In this document: positions 8,748 to 18,626 of the stretch, one piece after another
How positions within the stretch are numbered: position 1 is the stretch's first letter
Layout: the number at the start of each line of letters is the position of its first letter
Made by a program: the position numbers and the translations under genes
Origin: Acidobacteriota bacterium
GTDB taxonomy: Bacteria; Acidobacteriota; Vicinamibacteria; Vicinamibacterales; Fen-181
Assembly (NCBI GenBank): GCA_003170135.1
Contig: PMZR01000082.1
Location: 1 to 52,658, forward strand
Direction of reading: 5' to 3'
Length of the DNA stretch: 52,658 nt
Notes under the pieces: model-generated
The model's input: the letters and a program-made list of their open reading frames with translations, nothing else
What the model was told of the DNA's origin: nothing
Database searches by the model: none

Positions 8748-9929
8748 ATGCATGAAGAGTCGTTTCAGGGACTGGCTATCGTCGCAGGCGCCGCCTTCTT
8801 CATGCCGCTGCTGCTCGGCATGTTTCCCCGCGTTCGCCTCCCGTCCGTCGTGCTGGAGATCCTGGCCGGCGTCGTCATCGGTCCCGCCGTCCTGGGCTGG
8901 GTGCACGTGGACGGTCCGATCACCGTCATTTCCCGGCTCGGGCTGGCCTCGTTGTTATTCCTGGCTGGAATGGAAATCGAGGTGGAGCGGCTCAAGGGGC
9001 CGGTGATGAAGACCACCGGCTGGGCGTTCCTCGTCTCGCTTGTTCTGGCAGCACTGATCTGCTCGGGCCTCGGCGCCGTGGGCGCGATTCAGACGCCGCT
9101 GTTCGTCGCCATCCTGCTCACGGCAACCGGGCTGGGCGTGATCGTCCCGGTCCTCAAGGACTCCGGCGAAATCGCGACGCCGTTCGGACAACTGGTCGTG
9201 GTCGCCGCGTCGATCGCCGATTTCGGCACCATCATCCTGCTGGCCCTTCTGTTCTCTGCCGGAGAGAAGAGCCGCGCCACGACGGTCTTCCTGCTCGTCG
9301 GCGTAGCCGGGCTCTGCGCCATCGGCGCGATTGGCGCCATCGGCCTGGGGCGGTGGACGCGCCTGACCAGCGCGTTGCAGCGCCTTCAGGACACGACCGC
9401 GGCGATCCGCGTCCGGGGAGCGGCGTTCCTGCTGATACTCTGGGTCGCCGTGGTGGAGAAGGTCGGCCTGGAGATCATCCTCGGCGCGTTTGCCGCCGGC
9501 GTCCTGCTGTCCTTCATCGACCGGGACGAGATGAAGACGCACGTGCTGTTTCGGACCAAGCTGCAGGCGATCGGATTTGGCGTCTTCATCCCGGTGTTCT
9601 TCGTGACGAGCGGCGTGCAGTTCAACGTGACCGCGCTGCTGGCCAGCCCGTCGTCGATGGCCGCGGTTCCGCTGTTTCTGGCGGCGTTGCTCCTGATTCG
9701 CGGGATCCCGGCGCTGATGTACAAGTCCATCCTGGGGATGCGGCGCTCGGTCGCAGCAGGATTCCTCCAGGCGACCTCGCTGTCGTTCATCGTGGCCGGC
9801 GCCCGCATCGGCGTGACGCTCGGCCGGCTCGACCAGGCGACCGCCGCCGCCCTCATCGCCGCCGGCATGTTGTCGGTGCTGCTGTTTCCGTTGGGCGCAT
9901 TGACGCTGCTGCAGCAGAAGTGGCCATAG
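8748..9929 (+). CDS. Kef-type cation:proton antiporter (CPA2 family)
   Basis: Encodes 393 aa of almost entirely hydrophobic sequence, about 12 membrane segments, without a C-terminal TrkA-N or USP domain. Family features include 'LPSVVLEILAGVVIGPAVLGW', 'FLAGMEIEVERLK' (the Asp/Glu-containing 'AGLE' region), 'ILLTATGLGVIVPVLKD' and 'SIADFGTIILLALLF', which carries the ion-binding acidic residue. It should exchange Na+ or K+ for H+ at the inner membrane. The ATG is preceded by a G-rich stretch; a longer open frame upstream has no hydrophobic character. Convergent with the next gene. Confidence 0.88.
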   Translation: MHEESFQGLAIVAGAAFFMPLLLGMFPRVRLPSVVLEILAGVVIGPAVLGWVHVDGPITVISRLGLASLLFLAGMEIEVERLKGPVMKTTGWAFLVSLVLAALICSGLGAVGAIQTPLFVAILLTATGLGVIVPVLKDSGEIATPFGQLVVVAASIADFGTIILLALLFSAGEKSRATTVFLLVGVAGLCAIGAIGAIGLGRWTRLTSALQRLQDTTAAIRVRGAAFLLILWVAVVEKVGLEIILGAFAAGVLLSFIDRDEMKTHVLFRTKLQAIGFGVFIPVFFVTSGVQFNVTALLASPSSMAAVPLFLAALLLIRGIPALMYKSILGMRRSVAAGFLQATSLSFIVAGARIGVTLGRLDQATAAALIAAGMLSVLLFPLGALTLLQQKWP

Positions 9930-9958
9930 CGACCGGGATCCGGCAACAACGCCGACAC

Positions 9959-10609
9959 CTACAGTCCGAAGAACGCGAGAGGAGCCCACTGCTCGAGCCT
10001 CGTGGCATAGGGCTTGACGAGTTCCTTGTTGCGGTCCGGCACCTGGTCGTCTGTCGTCCTGCGCATCTGCACCTGCCCGCCGCCCTGCGGCCCCGCACTC
10101 GCCAGTCGCGTCAGATCCATCTCGGACAGCGCGATGCCCGCCGCGTTGTAGACGCGCCCGCGAACCCAGGTGTACTCCTCGAGCGAGAACGCGGCCTTGT
10201 TCAGCGCCTCCACCTGCGCGCGCTTGGCCACGACGAGGATCGTGGTCAGATCCTTGAGCGCCCCCATCGCCTCGATGAACGACGGATCGCGGTGCTGGGC
10301 CTTCTGCAACCGGTCCAGCTCGTCGTACTTCGTCTTCATGTCCGCAAATCGTGCGCCGAGCGACTGTTGCATCCGTTCCTGCACGGTCACGAATCGGGTC
10401 ACCATCGCCTGGGTCAGCTCGTTTCCGGCCGGCGCCGTGAACGGGCTCTTGTTGGCGATCTGCTTGTCGATATCGGTCAGTTCGCCCAATTGTCGGAAGC
10501 TGGCGACGTAGGCAGTGGCCGGCCGCCAGACGAAGATGTAGCCGAGCACGCCGCCGACGACGAGCACCAACACCACGACAATCAGACATCCGATCGCCAA
10601 CTTCTTCAT
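9959..10609 (-). CDS. membrane-anchored protein of unknown function
   Basis: Encodes 216 aa with one N-terminal transmembrane anchor ('LAIGCLIVVVLVLVVGGVLGYIF') and a soluble, largely helical remainder ('VTVQERMQQSLGARF', 'KYDELDRLQKAQ'). The segment 'EEYTWVRGRVYNAAG' is well formed but I do not recognise the family; LemA-like proteins have a similar anchor plus helical body but not these motifs. GGAGG six bases before ATG 10609 fixes the start. It follows the dehydrogenase gene on the same strand with a 90-base gap, so co-transcription is possible. Confidence 0.72.
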   Translation of the reverse strand: MKKLAIGCLIVVVLVLVVGGVLGYIFVWRPATAYVASFRQLGELTDIDKQIANKSPFTAPAGNELTQAMVTRFVTVQERMQQSLGARFADMKTKYDELDRLQKAQHRDPSFIEAMGALKDLTTILVVAKRAQVEALNKAAFSLEEYTWVRGRVYNAAGIALSEMDLTRLASAGPQGGGQVQMRRTTDDQVPDRNKELVKPYATRLEQWAPLAFFGL

Positions 10610-10698
10610 GGGTCGCCTCCTTGCGGTTATTTCACCTTCACGAAACGCCGGGTGCTGACGAGGAACAGTGTCACGTTGTCCCTGGTGGCCTGACGCGA

Positions 10699-11532
10699 TT
10701 AGAGAAACAGATCGGCCAGCAGGTCCGTGCTGCCGGGCACGACGGCGTACTTGGCCAGGTCGGTCACGCCCGCCTTCGCCAGCACCTCGTCGTCGATGAA
10801 GAAGTTCCCGGTCGTGGTCGCGGCGTCGGAGGTCAGCACCCGGTACGCGGCGTCCGCCATGATCTGCGGCGATCGGCACTGCTCGCGCCGCACGCCCGGG
10901 ATCATCTGCAAGGCGGCGGTCAGGATGACGGTCCGCGGCCAGAGCGCGTTGACCCCGATTCCGAGCGGACGGAACTCCTCGGCCTGGCCGAGGACGCACA
11001 TGCTCATGCCGTACTTCGCGATGGTGTAGGCGACGTGTCGCGAGAACCAGCGCGGGTCGAGCGTCAGCGGCGGGGAAATCGTGAGCACGTGCGGGTTGCG
11101 CCCGCGCCCTGCGGATGTCTTCAAGTGCGGCAGGCATGCCTGGGTGCAGAGAAACGTGCCACGCACGTTGACGCCCACCATCAGATCGAACCGCTTCATC
11201 GGCGTGGACAGCGTGCCGGTGAGGCTGATGGCACTCGCGTTGTTGACGAGGATGTCGATGCCGCCGAAGCGCTCGACCGCACGGTTGACCGCCTCGAGGA
11301 CCTGCGGTTCGTCTCGGATGTCCACCTGCACCGGCAGCGCGTGGCCGCCAGCCGCCTCGATCTCGGCTGCGGCCGTGTGAATGGTGCCGGGCAGCGTCGG
11401 GTGCGGCTCCGCGGTCTTCGCGGCGACGACGATGTTGGCGCCGTCGGCGGCGCAGCGCGTGGCGATGGCCAGGCCAATGCCGCGCGACGCACCGGTGATG
11501 AACACCGTCTTCCCGTTCAGCGTTCCGGTCAT
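10699..11532 (-). CDS. short-chain dehydrogenase, HSDL2-like
   Basis: Encodes 277 aa of the classical SDR fold: dinucleotide motif T-G-A-S-R-G-I-G (residues 14-21), 'VDIRD' after beta-3, the N-N-A-S motif, and the catalytic Y-x-x-x-K within 'HVAYTIAKYGMSMCVLG'. The strand containing 'ISPPLTLDPRWF' and the downstream 'GVNALWPRTVI' match the hydroxysteroid dehydrogenase-like 2 subgroup, in which the usual catalytic serine position is altered; the C-terminal sterol-carrier domain of animal HSDL2 is absent. NAD(P)-dependent oxidoreductase, natural substrate unknown. Confidence 0.88.
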   Translation of the reverse strand: MTGTLNGKTVFITGASRGIGLAIATRCAADGANIVVAAKTAEPHPTLPGTIHTAAAEIEAAGGHALPVQVDIRDEPQVLEAVNRAVERFGGIDILVNNASAISLTGTLSTPMKRFDLMVGVNVRGTFLCTQACLPHLKTSAGRGRNPHVLTISPPLTLDPRWFSRHVAYTIAKYGMSMCVLGQAEEFRPLGIGVNALWPRTVILTAALQMIPGVRREQCRSPQIMADAAYRVLTSDAATTTGNFFIDDEVLAKAGVTDLAKYAVVPGSTDLLADLFL

Positions 11533-11595
11533 GGTCCAGTCCTGTTGGTTGGCGAGAACGGCCGCGCTCGCCAGAGACCATTGTCGCGCATCAGG

Positions 11596-11601
11596 TACAA
11601 T
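11596..11601 (+). promoter_or_regulatory. -10 element (TACAAT), possibly leaderless
   Basis: TACAAT preceded by AGG, eight bases before the GTG start of the ABC-F gene. Transcription would begin at or within two bases of the start codon. No ribosome binding site and no good -35 were seen. Confidence 0.35.
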
Positions 11602-11609
11602 GGTTGGTT

Positions 11610-13212
<1,603 letters not shown>

Positions 13213-13266
13213 CGAGGCTAGCGAGGCGACCAGACACACGACAGCCGGGCAAAAGGAGAGAACCAG

Positions 13267-13392
13267 ATGGGCGACAAGTCACCGAAGTCGATCGGCAAGC
13301 AGGCGTCACAGAAACAAACCCAGAACGATAAATCGAACCGCCGGAAACAGGAGGAGGTGTTCGCGAAACAATCGAAGAACAAGAAGACGTAG
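13267..13392 (+). CDS. 41-aa lysine-rich small protein
   Basis: A short ORF beginning M-G-D-K-S-P-K-S and ending in K-K-T, very rich in Lys, Gln and Asn, with AAGGAGAG about seven bases before the ATG. Similar tiny 'M-G/A-D-K-S-P-K' proteins of unknown role are widespread in soil bacteria, as I recall. Its composition suggests a disordered, nucleic-acid- or ribosome-associated protein, but that is inference. It lies 54 bases behind the ABC-F gene on the same strand and may be co-transcribed with it. Confidence 0.65.
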   Translation: MGDKSPKSIGKQASQKQTQNDKSNRRKQEEVFAKQSKNKKT

Positions 13393-13404
13393 AACGGCCG
13401 ACGG

Positions 13405-14745
13405 CTATCGTCCCGGCTGCTTGTAAATCTTCCCGTCCTTCATCACGAACGCCACTTTCTCGAGCGTCGTGATGTCGGCCGTCGGGTCGCCGGGAACCGC
13501 CACCAGGTCGGCGAACAGGCCCGGCTTGATCGTGCCGAGGCGTTCCGCCTGGCGCAACACCCTGGCGTTGACGGCGGTGGCGGCGAGCAGCGCCTGCGCG
13601 GGCGTCATGCCGTCGCGCACGAGCCATTCCGCTTCCCGGTAGTCCTCGCCGTGGGAATACACGCCGATGTCGCCGCCGAGGCCGATGACGACGTGGTTCT
13701 TCATGGCGAGCTGGAAGGCCTGTTTCGCCTGCTCCATGGACCGGGTCGGCGGCCCGCCGCGTTTGTAGGTCCCCGCGTACTCGGCCGAGGCTTCGACGGC
13801 CGTGAGCGTGGGGAAGAACGCCACGTTCTTCTCGGCCATCATCTTGAACACCTCGTCGGTGCCGCCGTAGCCGTGTTCGATCGTGTCGACGCCGGCGACG
13901 ACTGCGCGCCGCATGCCCTCGGCGGTCGATGAGTGCGCGGAGACCGGCCTGCCGGCGCTATGCGCCTCCGCCACGAGCGCGTTCAGCTCTTCTTGCGAGA
14001 ACGTCGGCATCGACGGACCCGTGCCGCGCCGGTAGTCCGCGTACACCTTCACCCAGTCCGCGCCGTGGCCCACCTGCTCGCGGACCGCCTTGAGCACCTC
14101 CGGCACGCCGCTCGCTTCCTGCGCGCCCTTGGGCGTCTCGAAATTCGGCGCGAACCCGGCGGGGCCGGGGCCGTAGCTGGCCGTGGCCACGATCGCGCGG
14201 GTGGCCACGAAAAGGCGAGGGCCCGGGATCAGCCCCTCGTTGATCGCGCGCTGCACCGACACGTCGGCATATCCCGCACCTTCGGTGCCCAGATCGCGAA
14301 TCGTCGTGAACCCGGCGAGCAGCGTCTGCTCGCAATGGCGCACCGCCTCGATGGTGCGGTACGCCTCGGGTTCCTTCAGGACCTGGTCGTTCCACAACGT
14401 CTCGTTGTACGCGTGCAGGAAGATGTGCGTGTGCGCCTCGATGAGGCCGGGCAAAAGGGTCATGCCGGGCAGATCGATGGTACGGACGTCCGATGGCGCC
14501 TTGATGCCCGCAGCCGGGCCGACGGCGACGATCCGATTGCCCGTGACCAGCACGACCCACCCGTGCTGCGCCCGTTCGCTCGTCCCGTCGAAGACCTGCT
14601 GCGGGCGGAGCAGCCAGCTGGCGGCCGGCACCTGCGGCGACGATGGCGGCGAGGCCGGCCGCTGCGCGTGCAGGCGGGAAACGGGGGCCCAGACGAGCAG
14701 GGCGAGGATGAGGGCGGCCGGGAGAACCTGCGATAGCCTTTTCAT
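13405..14745 (-). CDS. secreted metal-dependent amidohydrolase (imidazolonepropionase-like)
   Basis: Encodes 446 aa: signal peptide ('[21 protein letters not shown]'), the beta-sandwich flanks and a TIM barrel with metal ligands in order: H-x-H in 'IEAHTHIF', Lys in 'WVKVYADY', His in 'SAHSS', His in 'IEHGYGG' and Asp in '[10 protein letters not shown]'. The family hydrolyses cyclic amides, dipeptides or related bonds; substrate not predictable. C-terminal '[14 protein letters not shown]' is typical of the fold. There is no Shine-Dalgarno sequence; instead a perfect TATAAT sits eight bases before the ATG, so the mRNA is probably leaderless. Confidence 0.9.
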   Translation of the reverse strand: MKRLSQVLPAALILALLVWAPVSRLHAQRPASPPSSPQVPAASWLLRPQQVFDGTSERAQHGWVVLVTGNRIVAVGPAAGIKAPSDVRTIDLPGMTLLPGLIEAHTHIFLHAYNETLWNDQVLKEPEAYRTIEAVRHCEQTLLAGFTTIRDLGTEGAGYADVSVQRAINEGLIPGPRLFVATRAIVATASYGPGPAGFAPNFETPKGAQEASGVPEVLKAVREQVGHGADWVKVYADYRRGTGPSMPTFSQEELNALVAEAHSAGRPVSAHSSTAEGMRRAVVAGVDTIEHGYGGTDEVFKMMAEKNVAFFPTLTAVEASAEYAGTYKRGGPPTRSMEQAKQAFQLAMKNHVVIGLGGDIGVYSHGEDYREAEWLVRDGMTPAQALLAATAVNARVLRQAERLGTIKPGLFADLVAVPGDPTADITTLEKVAFVMKDGKIYKQPGR

Positions 14746-14753
14746 GACGGAGG

Positions 14754-14759
14754 ATTATA
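14754..14759 (-). promoter_or_regulatory. consensus -10 element (TATAAT), probably leaderless transcript
   Basis: Exact TATAAT on the minus strand ending eight bases before the amidohydrolase ATG; transcription would start at or next to the A of the start codon. The bases between are CCTCCGTC, which cannot act as a ribosome binding site. No strong -35. Confidence 0.55.
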
Positions 14760-14937
14760 CGCGGGTGGCGGGTGTTGCATCTCCCCGGGGATGCCAGTCT
14801 TGCGCGGCCGGTCTCCTGCTTTGGGCTGTTGGAGCCGACAACAGGTGTGTCGACCGGTCGGCCGGTGGTCTCGCCAGTCCCGCGCGAAGTTCTTGACTCG
14901 CGCGATCGTTTCGATCGAAAGTGCTCTCCGCGACGAC

Positions 14938-16041
14938 ATGATGACTCCTTTCGAACTTGCCGCGAGGGTGTGGCTGGCCGCGTGGCCGCTGTGGGGCGTC
15001 GTCCCGCCGCCGTCTTCGCCGCCGCCCGAATCGCCCAGAACCGCCGTCGTGGCGGCGATCGACGCGCGCGACTCACCGGCGGCGCTGCTGGCCCTCGGCG
15101 ACGAGGAACTGGCGAGCCGGATCGAATCAGATCCGGCGTCGCTCGGTTCAGTGTCGATCGGGTCCGCGGGAAGCGCCGTGCTCTTCAACGCGGTCGCCCT
15201 GCCGGCGGATCCGCGCTGGCACATCGCTCCGGGCGCTGAATCGTGGGCGACGACGGAGACGATCGAGGCGATCCAGATCGCGGTGGACACGGTCCGGGAG
15301 TTGTTCGCCGATACGCCGCCGATGACCATCGGCGACATCAGCGGTCCCACCGGGGGACGACTCAAGCGCCACGAGAGCCACCAGGCCGGGCGGGACGTGG
15401 ACTTCGGGTTCTTCTACAGGGCCGGCAAGGGCACGTGGTACACGCCGGGGACGGCGGCCAACCTGGATCTGCCCCGCAACTGGGCGTTCCTGCGCGCACT
15501 CGTCGCACGCACCGATGTCGAGCGAGTCTTCCTCGACACGCGGATCCAGAAACTCCTCTACAAGCACGCCCTGAGCATCGGCGAGGACAAGCTCTGGCTC
15601 GATCGCGTCTTCCAGTTCTCGCGGGGAGCACGTGACGCGATCGTCGAACACCTGCCAAAGCACCGGACGCACTTCCACGTGCGCTTCTACAACCCGGTGG
15701 CGCAGGAGCTCGGCCGCCGGGCGCACCCCGTGCTCGTGCAACTGAATATGATCGCCCCGCCGGTCTTCACGGTGCGGCACGTCGTGCGGTCGGGTCAGAC
15801 CCTGAGCCATCTCGCCTCGCGTTACGGCGTGTCGACGAGCGCGATCATGCAGGCCAACGGGCTGCGCACGACACGGCTCCGGGTCGGGCGCGCCTACCGC
15901 ATTCCGCTCCGCGCGGCGGTCCCGACGTCTCAGCCCATCACCGTTCCACCGCGGTTGCTTCCGCCGCAGACTCCACCGGCCATGGCGGCGATTGACTGGC
16001 CGATTCCGGCATCGCCGTCCGAGACATTCCGCGAACGCTGA
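14938..16041 (+). CDS. penicillin-insensitive murein endopeptidase (M74-like) with LysM domain
   Basis: Encodes 367 aa. After an N-terminal hydrophobic export signal and a Pro-rich spacer, the metallopeptidase domain carries 'RHESHQAGRDVDF' (Zn-binding His and Asp, near residue 145) and 'THFHVRFYNP' (the second His pair, near 245), the arrangement of MepA enzymes, which cut the D-Ala-meso-DAP cross-links of peptidoglycan. A LysM module, 'VRSGQTLSHLASRYGVS...', about residues 280-325, should bind glycan strands; the C-terminus is Pro-rich. The fusion to LysM is not found in E. coli MepA. ATG 14938 or 14941 is likely; no strong ribosome binding site. Confidence 0.85.
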   Translation: MMTPFELAARVWLAAWPLWGVVPPPSSPPPESPRTAVVAAIDARDSPAALLALGDEELASRIESDPASLGSVSIGSAGSAVLFNAVALPADPRWHIAPGAESWATTETIEAIQIAVDTVRELFADTPPMTIGDISGPTGGRLKRHESHQAGRDVDFGFFYRAGKGTWYTPGTAANLDLPRNWAFLRALVARTDVERVFLDTRIQKLLYKHALSIGEDKLWLDRVFQFSRGARDAIVEHLPKHRTHFHVRFYNPVAQELGRRAHPVLVQLNMIAPPVFTVRHVVRSGQTLSHLASRYGVSTSAIMQANGLRTTRLRVGRAYRIPLRAAVPTSQPITVPPRLLPPQTPPAMAAIDWPIPASPSETFRER

Positions 16042-16074
16042 CGCCGCGCGTCCGCTCCCGCACCTTTCCCCCGC

Positions 16075-16926
16075 GTGCCGGCGGGCTACACCGAAGCGAA
16101 GAGCAGCGCCGAGTTGCTCTCGGGCTTCCAGGCGAGCGGCGGCCTCGCCGACGCGCTGCTCGGATCGACGGCGGACGGGACGAGTAGCGCGGCGCCCAAG
16201 AGCGCCGGGGTCGTGCGCATCGGCGTTCTCGAACCGGTCAACAAGTCCGCGCACGAGCTGCCGACGCGCGAGTTGCGACAGGAACTGGCCAGCAGCTTCC
16301 GAAAGGCCCCGTTCGAAGCGCTGACGCTGGCCGGGAAGTCGCCCGATGAAGCGCAGGCGGACGCCGCGCGCATGCAGTGCGACTACGTGCTCTACACGGA
16401 AATCACCGAGATCAAGACGTCGAAGCCGGGCCGGGTCGGCGGCGTGTTGAAGAAGGTCAGCGGCGATGGGCCACCGCGCGACGTGCACGACGTGAAGTTG
16501 GACTACAAGCTCTACGCGCTCGGCGGCCCGACAGCGCCCACCTTCGTCGACACGGCCAAAGCCAGCAGCAGCGCCGGCTTCAATATGCGCTCGGCGCTCC
16601 ACCTGGCGATGTTCGCCGGGTCGATGTACCTGCGGTTCACCGGTCTCGGACTCATGGCCCCGATGCTCATGTCCGGCCTCGGAGGCGGCGGCCTCGGTCC
16701 CCTGGGTGGTAGCGGATTGTTCGATCCGCGCATGAGCGCGATGTCGTCGGTGGCGCAGCTCGCCATGTCGGGCGGGCCCATGGGCCCGGGTGGTCACGGC
16801 GACGCGGCGGTGGGCACGTCCGGCCCCGGCGAAGATACCGAGGCCGTCATCCGGCAAACCGTCGACGCGGCGCTGACCACGGCCGCCAAAGGCACGATCG
16901 AGCACCTGCAGAAAGGCAAGGACTGA
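16075..16926 (+). CDS. hypothetical protein with Gly/Met-rich segment
   Basis: Encodes 283 aa from GTG 16075, in the same frame as the upstream murein endopeptidase, whose TGA stop lies 33 bases before. No signal peptide. Residues about 45-160 look like an alpha/beta domain ('VVRIGVLEPVNKS', 'CDYVLYTEITEIK', 'DVKLDYKLYALG'). A hydrophobic, glycine- and methionine-rich stretch follows ('MLMSGLGGGGLGPLGG'). The 'CDYVLYTEI' strand resembles curli-type or DUF799-like periplasmic assembly proteins, but I cannot name the family. The protein begins as if mid-domain and could have lost its export signal. Confidence 0.6.
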   Translation: MPAGYTEAKSSAELLSGFQASGGLADALLGSTADGTSSAAPKSAGVVRIGVLEPVNKSAHELPTRELRQELASSFRKAPFEALTLAGKSPDEAQADAARMQCDYVLYTEITEIKTSKPGRVGGVLKKVSGDGPPRDVHDVKLDYKLYALGGPTAPTFVDTAKASSSAGFNMRSALHLAMFAGSMYLRFTGLGLMAPMLMSGLGGGGLGPLGGSGLFDPRMSAMSSVAQLAMSGGPMGPGGHGDAAVGTSGPGEDTEAVIRQTVDAALTTAAKGTIEHLQKGKD

Positions 16927-16965
16927 TCCTGCGCGCGGGTCACCAGGAGTGTTACCATCCCGCAC

Positions 16966-17766
16966 GTGAACATCCTGGACGAACCGCCCGACGCTCCCCG
17001 TTCCCGCTCGCGCCTGATCGTCGCCGTCGGCACGGTGCTACTGGTCATCGCGGCGCTCGCGGGTGTCTGGCTGCTGCCTCGTCACGATGCGCCCGCGCCG
17101 TCCGCGCCCACGCATGCGGCGCCACCGCCCGCCGCGGTGGCCGTCGCGCCACCGGTCACGACCACCGCGCCTGTGCCGGTCCCGACCCGTCGCCGTCCCG
17201 CAAAGGTGAAAGACGCACCGGCACCCGTGCCTGCCGCACCCGCGGCCGTCCCCACGCTGAAGGTGGACAGCGACGTGCCTGGCGCCTCGGTGTTCGTCGA
17301 TCGCGTGTACCTGGGGACGACGCCGCTCGCTACGAGCGACGTGAAACCCGGCTCGCACGCGCTGAGGGTGTCGGCCGAAGGGTACGAAGGCCAGGCCTCC
17401 ACGGTCGACGTCGGTGGCGGCCCCGCCGACATCATGGTGCGCTTCAAGGTGGTGCGCCTGAACGAAGGCATCCCCGTGGTGCACAAGCACGCGATCGGAT
17501 CGTGCGAAGGGCGCCTGGTGGCCGATCCGCACGGCCTTCGCTATGAGACGCCAAACAAGGGCCACGCGTTCGCGGTCCCGTTCTCCGAGGTGCGATCCCT
17601 CGAGATCGATTACCTGCAGAAGAACCTGCGGCTGACGCGCAAGGACGGCAAGACGTTCAACTTCACCGACCACACGGCGAACGGCGATGCGCTGTTCGTC
17701 TTTCACCAGAAAGTCGAGGCGGCGCGCGCCAAGCTCGCCGCGGGCCTGCCGCCCGCGGAGAAGTGA
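16966..17766 (+). CDS. membrane-anchored PEGA-domain protein
   Basis: Encodes 266 aa: short cytoplasmic start, one transmembrane helix ('LIVAVGTVLLVIAALAGVWLL'), a long Pro/Ala/Thr-rich spacer to about residue 95, then a PEGA beta-sandwich ('VDSDVPGASVFVDRVYLGTTPLATSDVKPGSH...' region) and a C-terminal module ending in charged helices. PEGA repeats are common in surface or envelope proteins; the spacer would carry the domain away from the membrane. The start is GTG 16966, with TACCAT seven bases before it, possibly another -10 next to a start codon. It lies 39 bases behind the preceding hypothetical gene. Confidence 0.75.
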   Translation: MNILDEPPDAPRSRSRLIVAVGTVLLVIAALAGVWLLPRHDAPAPSAPTHAAPPPAAVAVAPPVTTTAPVPVPTRRRPAKVKDAPAPVPAAPAAVPTLKVDSDVPGASVFVDRVYLGTTPLATSDVKPGSHALRVSAEGYEGQASTVDVGGGPADIMVRFKVVRLNEGIPVVHKHAIGSCEGRLVADPHGLRYETPNKGHAFAVPFSEVRSLEIDYLQKNLRLTRKDGKTFNFTDHTANGDALFVFHQKVEAARAKLAAGLPPAEK

Positions 17767-18013
17767 GCGGCGATTGCGCAAGGCCACGACGTGAGACACC
17801 CGCGAGCGGCGGGGCCCGCCTGGCCGTGGAACCCCTCCGCCAGGCATCCGTCACGCACGCCGCGGCCTGAGCTTTACCCCATCTGCGGGCCGACGCTCGG
17901 CCATCTTACCTGAAGCACGACATCCTCCGATTGTCCGACATCGACCGTGACACCGCCGGCGTTGCCGCCGTGTTCGCACTCGGCGGCGCGAAGGATGCAG
18001 ACATCAGCGACAT

Positions 18014-18614
18014 ATGAAGAACCTCACCAACATTCTGATGACGCTGGCGCTGATGGTGCTCGTGCTGGGTGTTGCGCAGGGTCTTCCCGCGCAGGAGCGC
18101 GGCGGCCAGCAGGGGCGGGGTGCGCAGCCAAAAGCGCAGCCGCGGCCGCAGTCAGGGCGGGACGTTGGCGGCGGCCACATTCCGCAGCGCGGGCCGGCCC
18201 CGGCGCGGCCGCAGCAGAAGGCGGAGCAGGGCCGCGCAACACCGCGAATGTTCCGCGACCAGCCAGGGCATCCGGAAGTTCCGCACGTGCACGCGTCGAA
18301 CGATGAGTGGATCGGTCACGACAGCGGGCGGAACGATCAGCGCTACCATCTCGATCGTCCGTGGGAGCACGGGCGATTCACGGGACCGATTGGGCCGCAG
18401 CACATCTGGCGTCTGCGGGGTGGCCGGCGCGACCGGTTCGACGCTGACGGTTTCTTCTTTCAGGTGGCGCCGGCTGACTACGACATCGTGGCTGACTGGT
18501 TGTGGGACAGCGACGACATCGTGTTCTACCCGGGACCCCGACCACGATGGGTGGTACCTGGCCTATAACCCGCGGCTGGGAACGTACGCGCACGTGATGT
18601 TCCTGGGGAGCTGA
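18014..18614 (+). CDS. exported Gln/Arg/Pro-rich protein, frame interrupted once
   Basis: Signal peptide '[21 protein letters not shown]' followed by a low-complexity Gln-Arg-Gly-Pro region (about residues 30-90) and a C-terminal domain with '[17 protein letters not shown]' and many aromatic residues. In the plain frame the protein ends after 184 aa with an unnatural '[10 protein letters not shown]'. Removing one G from the GGG at 18532-18534 continues the domain as '[18 protein letters not shown]' to a TGA at 18614, 199 aa in total. The continuation is far more protein-like, so I annotate the joined gene. Function unknown; similar short aromatic-rich exported proteins are common in acidobacteria. 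Confidence 0.65.
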
Positions 18615-18626
18615 GCGCGGCGCGCG

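Noticed and set aside
13213..13240. 9-base direct repeat (GCTAGCGAG twice) as another word array
   Set aside because: Only two copies, period nine, no inverted arm; does not fit the period-7 pattern.
15148..16965. 605-aa minus-strand frame over the murein endopeptidase and its neighbour
   Set aside because: Composition is typical antisense GC3 shadow; the plus-strand genes carry catalytic motifs.
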